DNA of 64,000 nt from Monodelphis domestica (lineage: Eukaryota > Chordata > Mammalia > Didelphimorphia > Didelphidae), in assembly GCF_027887165.1 (NCBI RefSeq), contig NC_077232.1:16007755-16071754 (forward strand), in the 5' to 3' direction. The notes under the pieces were generated by a model that was not told the DNA's origin, ran no database searches, and saw only the letters and a program-made list of their open reading frames with translations. The translations under genes were made by a program, and so were the position numbers. How positions within the stretch are numbered: the first letter of the stretch is position 1; every line of letters starts with the position of its first letter. Shown here piece by piece: positions 1 through 12,239 of this stretch.

Positions 1-499
1 AGGGAGTAGAACATGGCAGAATCTCCAATACATTGTTATGGTGGTTCCCATTCCTCCTCATAATCATAGCCAAACTGAAGATCTCATTTAGCTCCTTCCT
101 TTCCCATGCCTCCCCTACACCTGTCCAAGCTAAAAGCCTTCTAGCATGAGCCCTAGATATGGAACCCCACACTGAGTTCTCCTTAAGTTTCATTTCAGTA
201 CTGATTTAGAGCAGGACATTCAGGAAACAGATGGAAATATCCCTCTCTGACACCAAATAGGTATTTCCTGGGTGCCTCGTCCAAGTCTAACCCATCCAGA
301 AAGCTGCTGAGTCACTTAAAGGTCACGATGCTGAGGCAGCCAATAGCTGGAATGGAAATAGCCCAAAATTTTGAGAAGAGAGTCAGGGATTCACATTTGT
401 GCACTGTTCTTGAGTCCCATCTACGTGAGTTATTGTACCTCTTTAACTGACTCATATGCAAAAGGCGGAAGACTTTTCACATGATGCAACATGGATTTG

Positions 500-640
500 T
501 AGTCAAGGATTTTGGTTCAAAATGGAGGTTTGCTACATCTTCATTCTGTAACCTTGGGTGAGCCACTGAACCCATCAGAACTTCAGTTTCCTCAATTGTA
601 TAATGAGGGAAAAGGGTAAATGAGATGACTTTTTGAGGTT
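500..640. repeat. MIR-like core SINE
   Basis: It contains the typical MIR run of a 'CCTTGGGTGAGCCACTGAAC' block followed by 'CAGTTTCCTCAATTGTATAA' and an ATGAGG motif. The same copy occurs in unit B near 35220-35345, so it predates the duplication. Confidence 0.65.
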
Positions 641-1041
641 CATGCAAGTTCTCACAGTAATCGTAAGGATGATTTTTTCTTTTCCTTCTTTTTTTTAATT
701 CCATATTGTTCATTTTTAAGTAAATAATCATATAAAACCAAGACAATTATCCAAATAAACAGGTGAAAAATCACGTTTTCATCTGCATTCCAATGCCAAT
801 AGTTCTTTCTCTGAAGGTGGATAACAATTTTTGTCATACTTAACTTTATGATTTTAAGGTCAATTAATCATTCAACAAACATTTATTACACATATACTGT
901 ATGTCAGGCTATTCTAATCTCTACCAATATGAAAATAAAAGTAAAATTAATTTCTTCTGTCTCTCAAGCCTCTAAATTGGCAAGTCTCTCACAGTTAAAA
1001 ATACAAATCTGCTCTCCCAGGAATGAGGGACCTGAACTCAC

Positions 1042-1200
1042 CCCCAGTGCCTTGGGATCTCCTTTCAGGAAATATAGCTGCGGTTCTTTCCATTGATGTT
1101 GATATTGTATAGGTTTAGCAACTGGCCCCTGTGAGAAGGATTCAGGGCCTGACTGTGATAAGATTGGAAATACTCCCTTTGAATCATCCTGGGACTCCAT
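1042..1200 (-). CDS. MS4A family, first coding exon (gene continues off the left edge)
   Basis: On the minus strand an acceptor (TTCTTCTTACAG) precedes a 16-nt leader and an ATG at 1200. The frame stays open for 53 codons (starting MESQDDSKGV) and ends in LKGDPKALG exactly at a GTGAGT donor, in phase 0. The C-terminal LKG-P-LG motif just before the first membrane segment is typical of the MS4A4A-like branch. Sister exons at 36560-36718 and 43621-43782 have the same length (one has an extra codon) and boundaries. The next exon (TM1) should lie at lower coordinates and is not in the window, so I cannot say whether the whole gene works. The matching candidate 5' UTR exon upstream has a broken donor. 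Confidence 0.82.
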
Positions 1201-1216
1201 GCGATCACTTGAGATG

Positions 1217-4160
1217 CTGTAAGAAGAAAAGAGAAGTCATATGAAACAGGAGATCATTCATTCCTTCCCTCAACCCCATGCAATGTTCACCCCTGAAGGA
1301 AAAAAAAGGTTGATGAGTACAAAGTGATGCAGTCCTCTTCCCTGGTCTGACTACAACTGGATATCACATTTAGGTTGGGATTCTATATCATAGGAAAAGC
1401 AGTAAAAAGGTGATCAGAGAAAAGGGGATATTCAGGAATCAGGGCTTATGAAAGAAATAGGGAATAGTTATCCCTGGAGGAGGTTTAGGTTAATGAAAGG
1501 ATAAAATTGGGCAATGGGTATGAAAGGTCTTGAAAGATACCCAGTGACACGCCAAGGCAAAGGGTCATGTCTTTCACATGGGAAGATAGCAATCCAGACT
1601 GTTTTTAATTGGGGGTATGGGCTTGTGGGTCTAGATCCAAATATACTCTCTATTCCAGTTCTAGATATGACCCACATCTGGAAGGAAGCTGGGTTGTGGT
1701 CATAGATCAGAGCAAAGAGAACTGATTTGAGACTGACTAGTGCTTTGGGAGTATCTGTGCTGAAGGAGAGATACCCACTCTGGCTCAAGTATAGGGTTCT
1801 CCAGAGCCCTTGAACTCCCTCTCCAAAATCAAAGAAAATGTGAGTAAGCTGTAACCTGCTTAACTCACTCCCCCTTGGTAAATATAATTGAACTGAAAGG
1901 TGAGTGAATCCTTACTTAATCCTACTTCTACCTGATCCACATGTCTACACCAGGCTACTCCCTGGCCAGACATCTACCAGAACAGTAGGGTCTGGGCCGC
2001 GAGGTCGTCTTGCCATATACAAGGCACCATATGTACGACCTCTTCGTTCCTTCTATTCACTTATCCTCAGGGTGCTGTAATCAAATTGGTTCTGAAAAAG
2101 ACTGAGCAACCTATGACTCTATATCTACACTTCCCTCCCAATGCCTATGACTCCTACATCAAAGCATTCTTCCCTTGCACCTTTTAATTATGTTTTGGGT
2201 CCTCTAGTTAAATGGAGACTTTCTCACTTTTATGTTTTTTTCCTCATTTAGGGTATCTAAAAAGGGGCCAAGCACTTAGTAGGCACTTAATGAATTCTTA
2301 TTAATGCTTGATTATCTTAATATTATTGTCTTAATTAAGGGTGGCTGTAAGAAGTCACTTTTTACAGATCAGTTTATACCAACCATGAGAAAACTCCAGT
2401 CTATAATTGTAATTCCTCCTTATGCCAGGGGCAAATAGGCCACAGAGATCATGGCTTAGACCTATGTCTCCAAGGCAGAGGGATAATAGTTATCTCCCAG
2501 CAGCCAACCTCTGCTCCTCCCACCATATCCCCGGCCTCACAATGGGAACTTGATGAGCCTGGAATGGAGGAAACAAATATGGGTGAAAGAGGAAGGTTTG
2601 GGCAACTTCCAGGAGTTCATTCTTCTTTGAGAATTCTACTCCCCATATGCTTTACTAAGAATCTACCATGTGTCCAGGTATGGGTTCTGTTGTGCCACTG
2701 GGAAAGGAACAGAAGAAAAGCCCTTCATCTCTACATTTTCCATCAGTAGTTCCTCACCTGAATTCTCATCATCGTAGAGTTTGATTCAGATTTACCCTCA
2801 ACAGCTGCTTCTCCCTTGTGTTTGAAGGGATGGAGAGTAGAATAATGGACTCTGCCCAAAGCTTTCCTAATATTTATAGAGGGCTCAGAATTCTCCAGCT
2901 AAACTCTTCTTTCTCTTTCCATTGTTCTGCTTGGCTTTCACTCTATGAACATCATGACTCCTCCTCAGGTACCTTCTGGCAGCCTCTACACATTTTTAGC
3001 TTCCTTTTGTATATTGTCTTCTTTCAGTGGATTGTAAGCTCCTTGTGGGCAGGGACCAGCTTTCTTTTTATTATTGTAATCCCAGAATTTAGCACAAATT
3101 AAGTAATTAATAATGTTTATTGCTTCTGACTATAACTATCTCCCAAAGCTTACTCTTTAAAGAGAAAGAGAAGATTAACAAAGAAAACTATAAAAGGGAG
3201 CACTCTAAGCTCCCTCTGGTGAATTCTAAGGAAAGGAACTGTTTTAGGATGTGAAAAGAGGAATTATCATTGGCTACTCTCAATGACCATGAGAACAAGC
3301 GTCATGGAGGTAGAACTTGAGATACATGTTGAAGGCAAGTGAAATCATACTGGCAGGGAGGTAGAAGGTAGAGAGCTGCATGTGTTTCTTTAGACTCTGA
3401 CCACTGAAGCCCCTTCCCTCTCCCTCTTCTGCCCATCATTCACCCTTTTAAAGACCAGAAAGTTCTCATTATCTACTCTGCCACATTGGAGTTAGAATAG
3501 GGGCATTTCCTACACATGTGCTATTCCAGAGACCTGTCCTCTAAGAGAACTCTCACTTCTCTAGCCTTGCTCGCTTCTTCAGAATGAAATAAGGAAATGA
3601 CTATAAACAAAGGAAGGGACAGAGTCTACCACTATCAAGACCCATTGTATCAGTGCATTAGTAAGAAGATATTTTTCTCCAAATCAAGAGGCTCTGATTG
3701 TACCTAAGAGCCAGCCAGTGAATTCTGAGGTGAGAAATTCAGGGCAGAAGGAGCTCTAGGAGGGCACCAGTTCATTCCTCTTCTCTCCACTATTCAAGGG
3801 AGATCTTGTGACTCTTTCTGACTAGTACTGAGCAAAAAGGGAGTGAGAAGCACAAGGGACTTCCACTATAAGAGATTTCTCTTCAGAAGAACTCAGTCTA
3901 TGTCAGGGCAAGATGGGGCTTTCTGAAAGAAATGCAATGACCAAATGTCTCCCTACAACCCAAAGATCCTTTGTCTTCATCCATGCTCCTGAGACCAAAT
4001 CAGTTCTGTCTCATTAGTCCAAGAGGGGGAAACAACTAAAGAAGTCCCTCAAACTAAATGGATATCGCTCTCTTCTGAGGATACCCCTTGGGTTCCTGCC
4101 CACTTTCATCTTCTCTGGGTTCAACTTTTGCTAGAACCGATTATGAAAACCACCCAGGGT
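1217..4160. other. Noncoding upstream region of the left-edge MS4A copy
   Basis: No coding exon is seen here. The sequence is shared with unit B (about 36735-40716) and unit C (43799-46312), and is taken as the first intron and flank of the gene whose first coding exon ends at 1216. Short ORFs in it are not conserved between the units. Confidence 0.6.
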
Positions 4161-4330
4161 GCTTAGCTGTCCTCTCCACCAGCTCTCCCAGTATCCCTTG
4201 GATTAAATCTCCCACTTTAACACATTTCCAAGACAGGAGAATGAAGTGCTCCAAGCTGCAGTTTCTCCTCTAAGGTTGCCCCCTGTCCTGTCTACCTACT
4301 TTCCCCTGTGGTTTCCTCTTCCTTAAAGGA
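4161..4330 (-). other. Counterpart of candidate 5' UTR exon, donor destroyed
   Basis: This is the counterpart of the candidate non-coding first exon in unit B. Where B has GGACAG followed by GTAAGC, this copy has GGACAG followed by CTAAGC (plus-strand 4161-4166). Unit C has the same change. The outer boundary is unknown. Confidence 0.35.
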
Positions 4331-4729
4331 TTTCCACATGGGTTTATGCCTTGGAGAACTTCCCAATAAAGTGGACTGTTACTTTAGCTATAGAAGAATT
4401 AACTAGCATTTCATTTTTAATTTCAAGGTATCTTGCCTCCAATGGCCCTAAGGTAGTTGCTGAAGACTTCAGTAACCCAGAGCCACCAAATGTAAGAGGG
4501 AAATAGATTCAGAAATTGAACCTTGGCAAAAACTCTGTTTTATTCTAGGGAGTTTGGAGTTTTCTTTATCAAACACACCTGTGGTGAGCATCTTTGACAA
4601 ACTCAAATGGATGTCAGTCTAGCTCATGGCACAATGGTGGCTGAATTGAACAGCTAGATGACATATCCTGGGGGTATATTTAAAAATTTATAATTCACTT
4701 TTATAGAGAGAAGAGCAGGAGCTCATTCT

Positions 4730-4934
4730 AGTTTTTTTAAACCCTTACCTTCCATCTTGGAATCAATACTCTCTATCGGTTCCAAGGCAGAAGAGTGGTA
4801 AGTGCTAGACAATAGGGGTTAAGTGACTTGCCCAGGATCATACAGCTAGGAAGTGTCTGAGGCCAGATTTGATCCTAGGACTTCCCACCTCAATGCCTGG
4901 CTCTCAATCCACTGAGATACCCAGCTACCCCCAA
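4730..4934 (-). repeat. WSINE1-like tRNA-derived SINE with target duplication
   Basis: Read on the plus strand it runs from a T-rich end through 'CCTTCCATCTTGGAATCAA' to 'ACCCAGCTACCCCC', the reverse complement of the SINE head. It is flanked by a 14-bp direct repeat, CAGGAGCTCATTCT, at 4716-4729 and 4935-4948. Units B and D have a single copy of that target and no SINE, which proves insertion into unit A alone. Confidence 0.93.
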
Positions 4935-5676
4935 CAGGAGCTCATTCTTGCTAAACTTATTCCTCGTCTGTAGTTCCACCCTTCATTATCCTCTCATCTT
5001 TATCTTTTGTTAAAAAAACACTTCTCTTTTTTACTTTCCCAATCTTGCTCTGCTCTCTCCCTTTATATTTGGTCTTTCCCACCCCAAGCACAGGCCTGGA
5101 ATGGGTTCTAGTACATGCCATGATTATCTGATGAAGTCTTTCTGTTCCTTTAAGGTTAGTCTCAGTTGGTATTTCCTCTTTAAAGACTTTAAAGACTTAA
5201 AGCCCTACCCCAGTGGAAATGTGTTCTCTCCTCTCCAACATTTCCCAAAGATCTTTTCCACAATTACTTTGCCCTCTCAAATCACAGATCTTGTTTCTGA
5301 AATCTGTTCTTTCTCCAATGAATGAATGAGAAAATGTTCTTTGTGGCATTTGTTTTTATCTCTGTTTCCCCAATACAGAATATGTCTCCTCACACTCAGT
5401 GGTAACTACATAACTGGATGAAGTGAACTAACTGAATGGAAATGTCAATAGCTTTCAACCCTTTGGAGTTCTCAGAATTCACACTTTGGACTATGACCAC
5501 CCCAGGAATAAACACCAATAATATTGAGCCCATTTCTCTTCTTTCCCAACTTAAGGAAATTGCCTCTCCTCAAAGATTTGAACTTGGGTGGGCCTTGCTA
5601 TCTCTGCTCTGGCCTGTGAAGATTGTCCACTACCAAGATCCATGGTTATAACTGGCTCTAGTTTGAAAGTGCTCAC

Positions 5677-5843
5677 CATTAACATATATTGGTCCAATGC
5701 ACAGACATCATACAAACTGTCACAGGAAATATGGTAACTCTAATAGTGGAATTGATCAAAAATTCCCAAGTTGACTAAGAAAGAGATGATCCCCAGCCCT
5801 GCCACTGAGGAGCTAATTGTGTACATTGCCAGGCTGCTTTGGA
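5677..5843 (-). pseudogene. MS4A TM3 exon copy, unit A (broken)
   Basis: In one frame the minus strand reads QSSLAMYTISSSVAGLGI and on into a third-membrane-segment sequence, closely matching exon 5 of the intact gene at 26475-26630. Two defects break it. The first base of the exon after the acceptor AG is missing (TTTTAG then TCC, where the intact gene has TTTTAG then GTCC), so a phase-0 splice enters the wrong frame. A TAG also sits where the intact gene has the loop cysteine after YY. A donor (ATG then GTGAGC) is still present. Exons 6 and 7 are absent below it; the sequence passes directly into the 5' region of the next copy. Confidence 0.85.
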
Positions 5844-6474
5844 CTAAAATAGGAATTCTTTAAGCAATCTCATTAACACCTGGTTCCAGAACTGCTAGCA
5901 TGTGTCCAGACCTGTTCAAGGCAGAGAGGTGACTCCATCAGCAAAAAGAGCAAGATTCACTCATTGAGTGCCTCCTTCATTCAAGACAATACCAGGTAGT
6001 AGAGATGGGAGGACCAAATGAAAAAGTGCTCAGTCCTCAAAGTCTTTATGTTCTACTGGCAACACAATAGATAGTAGTACTTTGGGTTCATTAATTCATT
6101 AAATAATTTCAAAAATACCAAATTTTGCCCATAAGGAGTCAAGAGAATTGAATATATCTCTTATAGACACCCAGAAAACCCAGATTTTATGAGGCATTAT
6201 ATGCATTAATGGAGATGTATTTTATGAAATAAACATTACTAATACATAGACCTAAATAAAAAACAATCATAAGATTAAATAAAATAATTTTAACTTAACT
6301 TTACGTGCAATGAGAGGAGTTCATGTCCTAAGGGGATGGGTGGGGAGGAGAAATATGATTGCCTGGAAGATGAGGCTCCTTCCATAATATCTGAGTACAA
6401 TTGCCCTTTTAGAGTTTTTCCTCTTTCTCTTTTCTCTATTTGTTACCACTAAACTCTGCTGGAGATTCACCCGG

Positions 6475-8281
6475 TGGTGAAGATTGGATTTTAACTATAT
6501 CCTGATAGTAACAATGAAGGTATTTAGCTCTTCCTTTATAGTGAAGCTAGAATTGTAAGCTACAATCTATTTTTAGATTTTAATTACAATAAGGTGTTAA
6601 CTAACTAAAAAAGGTGAATTAATCACAAAAAGGTGTTAAGTAACTACAAAATGTGAACTTAACAAAAGAGGTGTTAAATAACCCAAAAAGATATAATCTA
6701 TCCAGAGAAGGTGAAAACTAAAGAGTGGGCAGTCCTGGAGAAAAGCACCTGCTCTGATAGGTAGATGTGAAATTTAGGAGTGGTGACAAAAGAGAAAAAA
6801 GGTCTTTAAAAAGAGGACCAAAAGAGAACAGAAGGATGGCATTTTCATTCTATTCATTCAGATTCGGAGGGATTCATTAGGATTCAGACATTCAGACAGT
6901 CGTTTGGAGATTTGGGCACTGAAGCGGAGGAGTTACTGTAAGACAGCCCCTTGAGAAGTGACCAGAAGGCAGACACCTAGACTTCTTTTAGACTGTCACT
7001 GTTGGTGAGTGAAAAGCTGACTTAGTGACTGTGACAAGGAAATCACTTTAAAAGACTGATATATATTAATTTAAGGTCGCCAAGGAATTCAGCTATGTAA
7101 TTCCTAAATGAAAACTCAAGTCAGCAGTCAATCTTTTATGGAGTTTAATTACAATAGGAGGAAGAAAGGAATTAGAGATAGAGAGAGAGAAAAAGGGAGA
7201 GAAGGGAATAGGGCTTAAATACCCCTTCTGGTTTAGACTGGGCCAAAAGGCCCAAGCCCTTAGATAGCTGGGGCAAAGAAAAGAGATCAGTCCCTATCAC
7301 TCACGTGACCAAAATGGAGAAACAGTCTCAGAGGCCCCCACCTTCAGCTTCCTTCAGAGCAAGCTTCTCAGAGTACCCTCCCACCACTCAGACAAACTCC
7401 TCAACCCCCTCCTCGAGTCTTCAGACCCCCCTGATCTTTAAGGAAACCATCCAAGTTCCCTCCCCTCAGTCCTCACATCTACCAATCACCTGTCCATCAA
7501 TTTCCCTGTGCCAATGGAGGCTCTAGCTTAACCCAGGACCGCCCAGAGGTCTGGCTTTGCACATGTCTGTTGAAGGTCATATTTTCAAATAATTAAATCT
7601 TTGATCCTTTGCTACAGCCCTTTCTAAATCCTGTTAACCTGAGTAGGGTAGAGATTGGAATAATTAAATTTTGATCTAGGCTGCAGCCCTTACTCAATCC
7701 TGTTAGGACTGAATAGGGTGGAGATTGATTCCAAGTATCTCCATTGTATCAATTCTAAAATCAATCATGACTCAAAGAAATTCCTGTTCTATGCTTAAGC
7801 ATAGGTCAAAGTCCTTTCCATTGTTCAGCAAAAGGTTTCTGTCCTAAAGTAATCTTAAGAAGGAAGGAGAAGGAACCTCCCATGCCAATGGGGTTCACAT
7901 TCCAATAGTCAAGACCCACTATCAATAGGAAATTTTTCAAGTATGAAATTTCCCAATGGTGAAATTTCCAACATTTATAAGAATAAGAAATTTTGAGGTT
8001 TACATGACCCACCACCTTTCTGGAGGTGTGAAGCCTCCAGGTAAGGCCTATCTTCTTGAGACTTTCTTCCCCTGGCTGGGGCTTAAAGATTCTAACTGGT
8101 GTCAGAAGAAGCCAGTTTTTTTTTTCTCTCTCTCATTCCTTAATATCTTCCTTCTATTGTAAATACTGTAAATAAACTACCATAAATTCCATTTACTTTA
8201 GCAATTCATTTTGGAATATAGAAATTAAATCCCTGGCCTATATAAATAATATTCAGATTCCAACCATAATTAAATTTAACA
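6475..8281 (+). mobile_element. Solo LTR of an endogenous retrovirus, split by a nested LTR
   Basis: Units B and D read straight across this point (TTGGTGTAAGC and CTGGTATGAGC), so the block is an insertion specific to A. It begins TGGTGAAGATT and ends AATTTAACA. It has a promoter-like CTTTAAAAAG near 6805 and AATAAA near 8172. The same family, reversed, lies at 49838-50720. Without the nested element its length is about 860 bp. Confidence 0.8.
7057..8004 (-). mobile_element. Nested solo LTR, reverse orientation
   Basis: The block begins TGATATAT and ends TTTACA, with AGAC before and TGAC after it (three of four bases alike). It runs in the opposite orientation to the surrounding LTR: the 'GTCGCC' U5 block comes first and the TGTAAACCTC head last. 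It resembles the LTRs at 16551-17471 and 27554-28270. A 73-codon ORF inside it has no support. Confidence 0.75.
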
Positions 8282-9007
8282 TGGTATAAGCTTCACAAGA
8301 AACCTATCCAATGATGTTAGTTTGGGGCTCTGTTTTAAAATTCCTTTAAAGAGGGAAATGATCTGGTCATTTCTTTATCAGGGTTGTGTTTTTTCAACAA
8401 AATTTTGCTCTTACATAAAATGAAAATTAATCATGCAGACTACATACTGAATTCATGAGTATTTGTTAATAAAGAGAAATAGAGGAAGAATTTATTACCA
8501 GGCTAACTGCCCAATGTCTCCAGTCATGTACTTCTGCTTCATCAGGTCCTAGATTACCCATGGGCCCTGCTCCATTTCACAAGCAGCACTGAGGGCCACC
8601 CCTCCACCCCTCCATCCCCACCAACCACATAGCCAAGTCAGACAAATTAAGGCCAGGCAAGGAGGGGACTTGGGTTCAGGAAGGAAACAGAGGTCAAAAA
8701 AGACAGTTTCCACTTTTCTTGGCTCTTAAATATTGACCATGATGTTACATTTACTCAGCTTTTGATTAGACAGTCTGTTTTGATGGCCAGGCACATAATC
8801 ATGCCATGCTGTGGGGTCAGAGACCAACCTGGGAAACTTCAATCAGCCCATTCTGGAAGTCACAAACTGCACTGTCACTCTGTGTCCTTCATTAATGTGC
8901 ATGTGCCAACAATGTATGACTTGTACAACTTCCACCCATTTTGCACACATTTCCTGGATTAATGAAGGGGACATCCTCCTTTGCCTCTTCTTCACTTGTA
9001 GAAAATG

Positions 9008-9065
<58 letters not shown>

Positions 9066-9562
9066 TAGCTATTGCTGTTCCTTTTGAAGTTCCTGCAGCT
9101 CCTCAGAGTGCTATATAAATTGTGAATACAAGCCAGTCTTTTTTATTAAAATGTGTTAGATGCCAAATTTAAGGAGTCCTGAAATCATAGAGTACCAAGG
9201 TTTGTATATATGGATTTTTTGAGAGAAAGGAATCCTTTACATAACGATAACTGAAGAGGCCAATGGAACTGAAGAGCCAAAAGGACTAATTTTTTTAAAT
9301 TCTCCTTTTTAACATCTGACTGCAGGCATTAACAGGTAATGATATTAATAATGAGAGAACAAGTCATCAGCAAGTCATACCCTCTATGACCCCAGGTAAC
9401 AAGCTCAGATACCTAACATTGATCAGTCAAACCAATTATAGCACAGCCTATACTTCTGACTCTCAAGGAAACTTTAATTTCTCCCCTCCCCTTCTGGGTG
9501 GCATAAAGGAGATCACATATTTCTTCATTCCAGTCTGGAGAGAAAGAAAAAATAATACTCAC
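8282..9562. other. Unit A intron sequence between TM2 and TM3 exon copies
   Basis: It matches unit B 42800-43555 and unit D 53575-55505. No exon is seen. It contains the CA microsatellite at 9008-9064. Confidence 0.7.
9008..9064. repeat. (CA)n microsatellite, about 28 units
   Basis: A perfect CA run. The same locus in unit B (43459-43486) has only about 14 units, so it has changed length since the duplication. ORFs made of alternating His-Thr or Cys-Val here are artefacts. Confidence 0.97.
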
Positions 9563-9601
9563 CAGATTTTCTGAGGTCCTGTTCTCTTAAACAATGATGA
9601 A
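9563..9601 (-). pseudogene. MS4A TM2 exon remnant, unit A
   Basis: Splice signals are intact (CCATAG acceptor, CTG then GTGAGT donor), but the exon is 39 nt instead of the 57 nt seen at 27158-27214 and 55506-55562. The centre coding GSLSIAA is lost. It begins Phe-Ile-Ile-Val and then stops at TAA. This confirms that the unit A copy is a dead partial gene. Confidence 0.8.
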
Positions 9602-9649
9602 CTATGGATAGAAGACAGGAATCATCAGTGTCTTAAAACCTTCATCTCC

Positions 9650-10607
9650 AAACCATTGTGGACAGGTTCTCCACTGCAACAAAACTGTTTGGCCTGACTA
9701 TCAGCCTCAGCAAAACAGAGGTGCTGTTCCAACCTGCACCAGGGAGGCCAACGAACCAGCCGTGCATTACAATCGATGGCACGCAGCTTTCTAAGGTCAA
9801 CACTTTCAAGTACCTGGGCAGCACCATCGCCAACGACAGGTCCCTAGACCATGAGATCAATGCCAGCATCCAAAAGGCCATCCAGGCACTCGGGCGGCTG
9901 CGCTGCAAAGTCCTCCAACACAGAGGTGTAAGCACTGCGACGAAGCTCAAAGTGTACAACGCAGTGGTCCTCAGCTCGCTCCTGTACGGTTGTGAGACAC
10001 GGACACTGTACCGGAAGCACATGAAACAGCTGGAGCAATTCCACTAACGCTCCCTCCGGTCAATCATGAGGATCCAATGGCAGGACCGAATCACCAACCA
10101 GGAAGTCCTCAACAGAGCCAACTCCACCAGCATTGAAGTGATGGTCCTAAAAACCCAGCTACAATGGTCTGGACACGTCCTCCGCATGGACCCACAGCGA
10201 ATACCAAGACAGGTATTCTACGGTGAACTGTCAGCTGGACTCAGGAAACAAGGCCGACCAAAGAAAAGATTCAAGGATCAGCTAAAGTCCAACTTGAAGT
10301 GGGCTGGCATTACACCAAAGCAACTAGAACTCGCTGCCTCTGACAGAAGTAGCTGGCGAACCCACATTAACCATGCCGCCACCTTTGAAGATGAGCGACG
10401 TCGACATCTTGCCGCTGCGTGTGAACGCCGACATCAGGTCACAACCGCCCCTCCCGTAACAACTGGCATTCCATGCCCCATGTGCCACAAACTTTGTGCC
10501 TCGGTCTTTGGACTTCAAAGGCACATGAGGGTACATCAATAGATGATAATGCACAAAGACAATTGTCATTCTCGGTCACCGAGAGACTACCACTAACTAA
10601 CTAACTC
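9650..10607 (+). mobile_element. RTE-type LINE, 3' end (reverse transcriptase C terminus)
   Basis: One frame from 9658 to 10542 is broken only by a TAA at 10045-10047. It reads as the end of an RTE-like reverse transcriptase: FGLTISLSKTEV, then FKYLGST, LLYGCET, WSGHVLRMD, then GRPKKRFKD. It ends in a C2H2-like finger (CPMCHKLCASVFGLQRHMRVH, spacing C-x2-C-x12-H-x3-H). A short hairpin, TCTCGGT-C-ACCGAGA, follows the stop, then tandem CTAA units (about 10593-10606). The 5' end is truncated. Unit D has no insertion at this position. RTE clade is assigned from memory of family motifs. Confidence 0.85.
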
Positions 10608-11105
10608 TGTCTAGTGTAAAAGCTTCTATATATCTATTCCTCTATCTATCTACTAGATGTCTGTATATTATGTTTCTATCATTATATGTATAAACATATT
10701 TGAATGTGTTTTGAATTTATATGTGTTTATCTTCATGTGTGTATGAGCAGATTCACAAAATATCCTAAGGACCTAAGAGAAAATTGTTCCTTCAAATCAG
10801 TATACTAAAAGGACTTGTTTGCAATTAGAACATTGACCCAGCTCTCACTTTTGATCAACTCTGTTTTCTTCTCAGTCAAGTAGATCTCCCTTTCCTTTAC
10901 TCCCCTTGAGCTAGTTTTGTACATAATTTTTTATTTCTTTTTTTTTTGCATCCCATTCCATAAAGGATTTCTTTTATTGTCTTCATTATCTGTTTTCTCT
11001 ATTTATTCTCAACACTCATTCTCTGATTCATGACCATTATGATCATCAGATATCTCCTTGTGTCTGAATTCTTCATACAGTCAAAGCTTCTACTCTAGGC
11101 TCTAT
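10608..11105. other. Noncoding, shared with unit D
   Basis: It matches 55620-56120. It starts with imperfect TCTA/TATG simple repeats. No gene is seen. Confidence 0.6.
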
Positions 11106-11109
11106 CCTT

Positions 11110-11480
11110 AAGGTCTATGATGGCAAATCTATGGCACACATGCCAAAGAGCACACAGACAACTCTATGTGTGCATGTGTGCCATTGGCTACTAAAGTTAG
11201 TCACTAGACAGCCAGAGGGACTCAGGCAGAGCTATTCTCTTCCCCCTCTCCACTCCATCTCCCTGCCCTTCTGCCCAATGAACATCTTATTCCCTGAGCA
11301 GAATACTCAGGCCACTCTCCTCCCCTTCTCCACTCATGCCTCTCCCTCCCCTGAGTGGAGTGATCAGGATACTCCCTTCTTTTTTTCCCTCCCTATCTGG
11401 GGTAAGGGGGGCAGGGACCAGACACAGCACACAGTCAGGAATGGGCAAGGCACAGCTTTCACTCTCTAAAAGGTTTAACT
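11110..11480. repeat. Interspersed repeat of uncertain class
   Basis: It contains 'GGCACACATGCCAAAGA', then 'GCCAGAGGGACTC', then a C-rich stretch. The same sequence occurs in unit D at 56130-56440. The composition suggests a DNA-transposon relic, but I cannot name the family. Being in both units, it predates the duplication. Confidence 0.45.
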
Positions 11481-12239
11481 GCTCTAGGTACTTGTAGCCA
11501 CTTCCTTGTAGGGTTTATTCTGTGGATTCCTCTTTTTCTAGTGTGCATTTCTCTGAGAAACAGCAATCAGAGAGGACACTGCATTATGGCAGGGCACCTC
11601 CTTCCTCCATTGATTTTCATCTCTTTGTTGACCTTTTTATCTTTTTCTACTTCTGCCTGAAAATCTCATCCCTGTCACCATTCTTGACCACTCCTTCAAA
11701 TTCCAGTGATTCCCAGGGATTGCTACTCCTCCACTCTGGGGACAAGACTAACTCTCCCAGGCCTTATCCCCTGAAAGGTCCTCATCTCCTTTCCCTCATA
11801 GGAACATTTATCAGTAGAACTCCTTCCCTGCCCCAAATTAAGGTATCTTTTTTTCATTCCTTTTTTAATCTTTCCCCTCTCCTTATCATCCAATCTCTTG
11901 TAGACTCTTTTCTTTCTGAGACTACAATGGTCACCTTCCCTTTGTTGATAGCTGTTCTATTGATCTCAATGTATTACTCCTCTCTCTCTCCTTCTACACT
12001 CCTTCCTGCCTTCATGTATCCTCCCATGATGCTATGTTTTCCAACAAAAGAAGCTGTTATCTATAGGCAAGTGTCACAAAATTCCATCCATTATATCTCT
12101 TGTGCCTTTCTTCAGCATTACTTCTACCAGATTTCCACCTTTACCCTTTTGTCTTTGCATGCTTTTCTTTCTTTTATTTTTTCTAGGTTATACATGTATT
12201 ATCATGCAAAACATATTTCCATACTATTAATTGTTGTTA
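11481..12239. other. Pyrimidine-rich noncoding sequence
   Basis: The 240-codon ORF here is Ser/Phe/Leu-rich low-complexity translation of C/T-rich DNA. It has no domain, splice signal or paralogue support. It is probably part of the adjoining reverse-oriented L1. Confidence 0.4.

Larger units (their letters stand above)
1..6474. repeat. Segmental duplication unit A, part 1
   Basis: This block matches 34715-42790 (unit B) almost base for base apart from insertions. Its first part also matches 43556-46590 (unit C), and its last part matches 49735-53570 (unit D). It carries the first coding exon of one MS4A gene near 1 kb and a broken TM3 exon near 5.8 kb. The rest is intron and intergenic sequence. 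Unit B has LTR-like insertions missing here (35430-36245, 37287-37962, 38402-38790), and unit A has a SINE at 4730 missing from B and D. The insertions therefore postdate the duplications. The match was judged by eye over long stretches. Confidence 0.9.

Noticed and set aside
8811..9068. ORFs ending in His-Thr or Cys-Val runs
   Set aside because: They translate a CA microsatellite; all frames stay open there by chance.
9642..10044. Antisense ORFs of 126 and 66 codons
   Set aside because: They are shadows on the opposite strand of the RTE reverse-transcriptase frame, which carries the recognisable motifs.
10324..10569. Zinc-finger gene suggested by the C2H2 motif near 10.5 kb
   Set aside because: It is a single finger at the end of the RTE polyprotein frame, not a host transcription factor.
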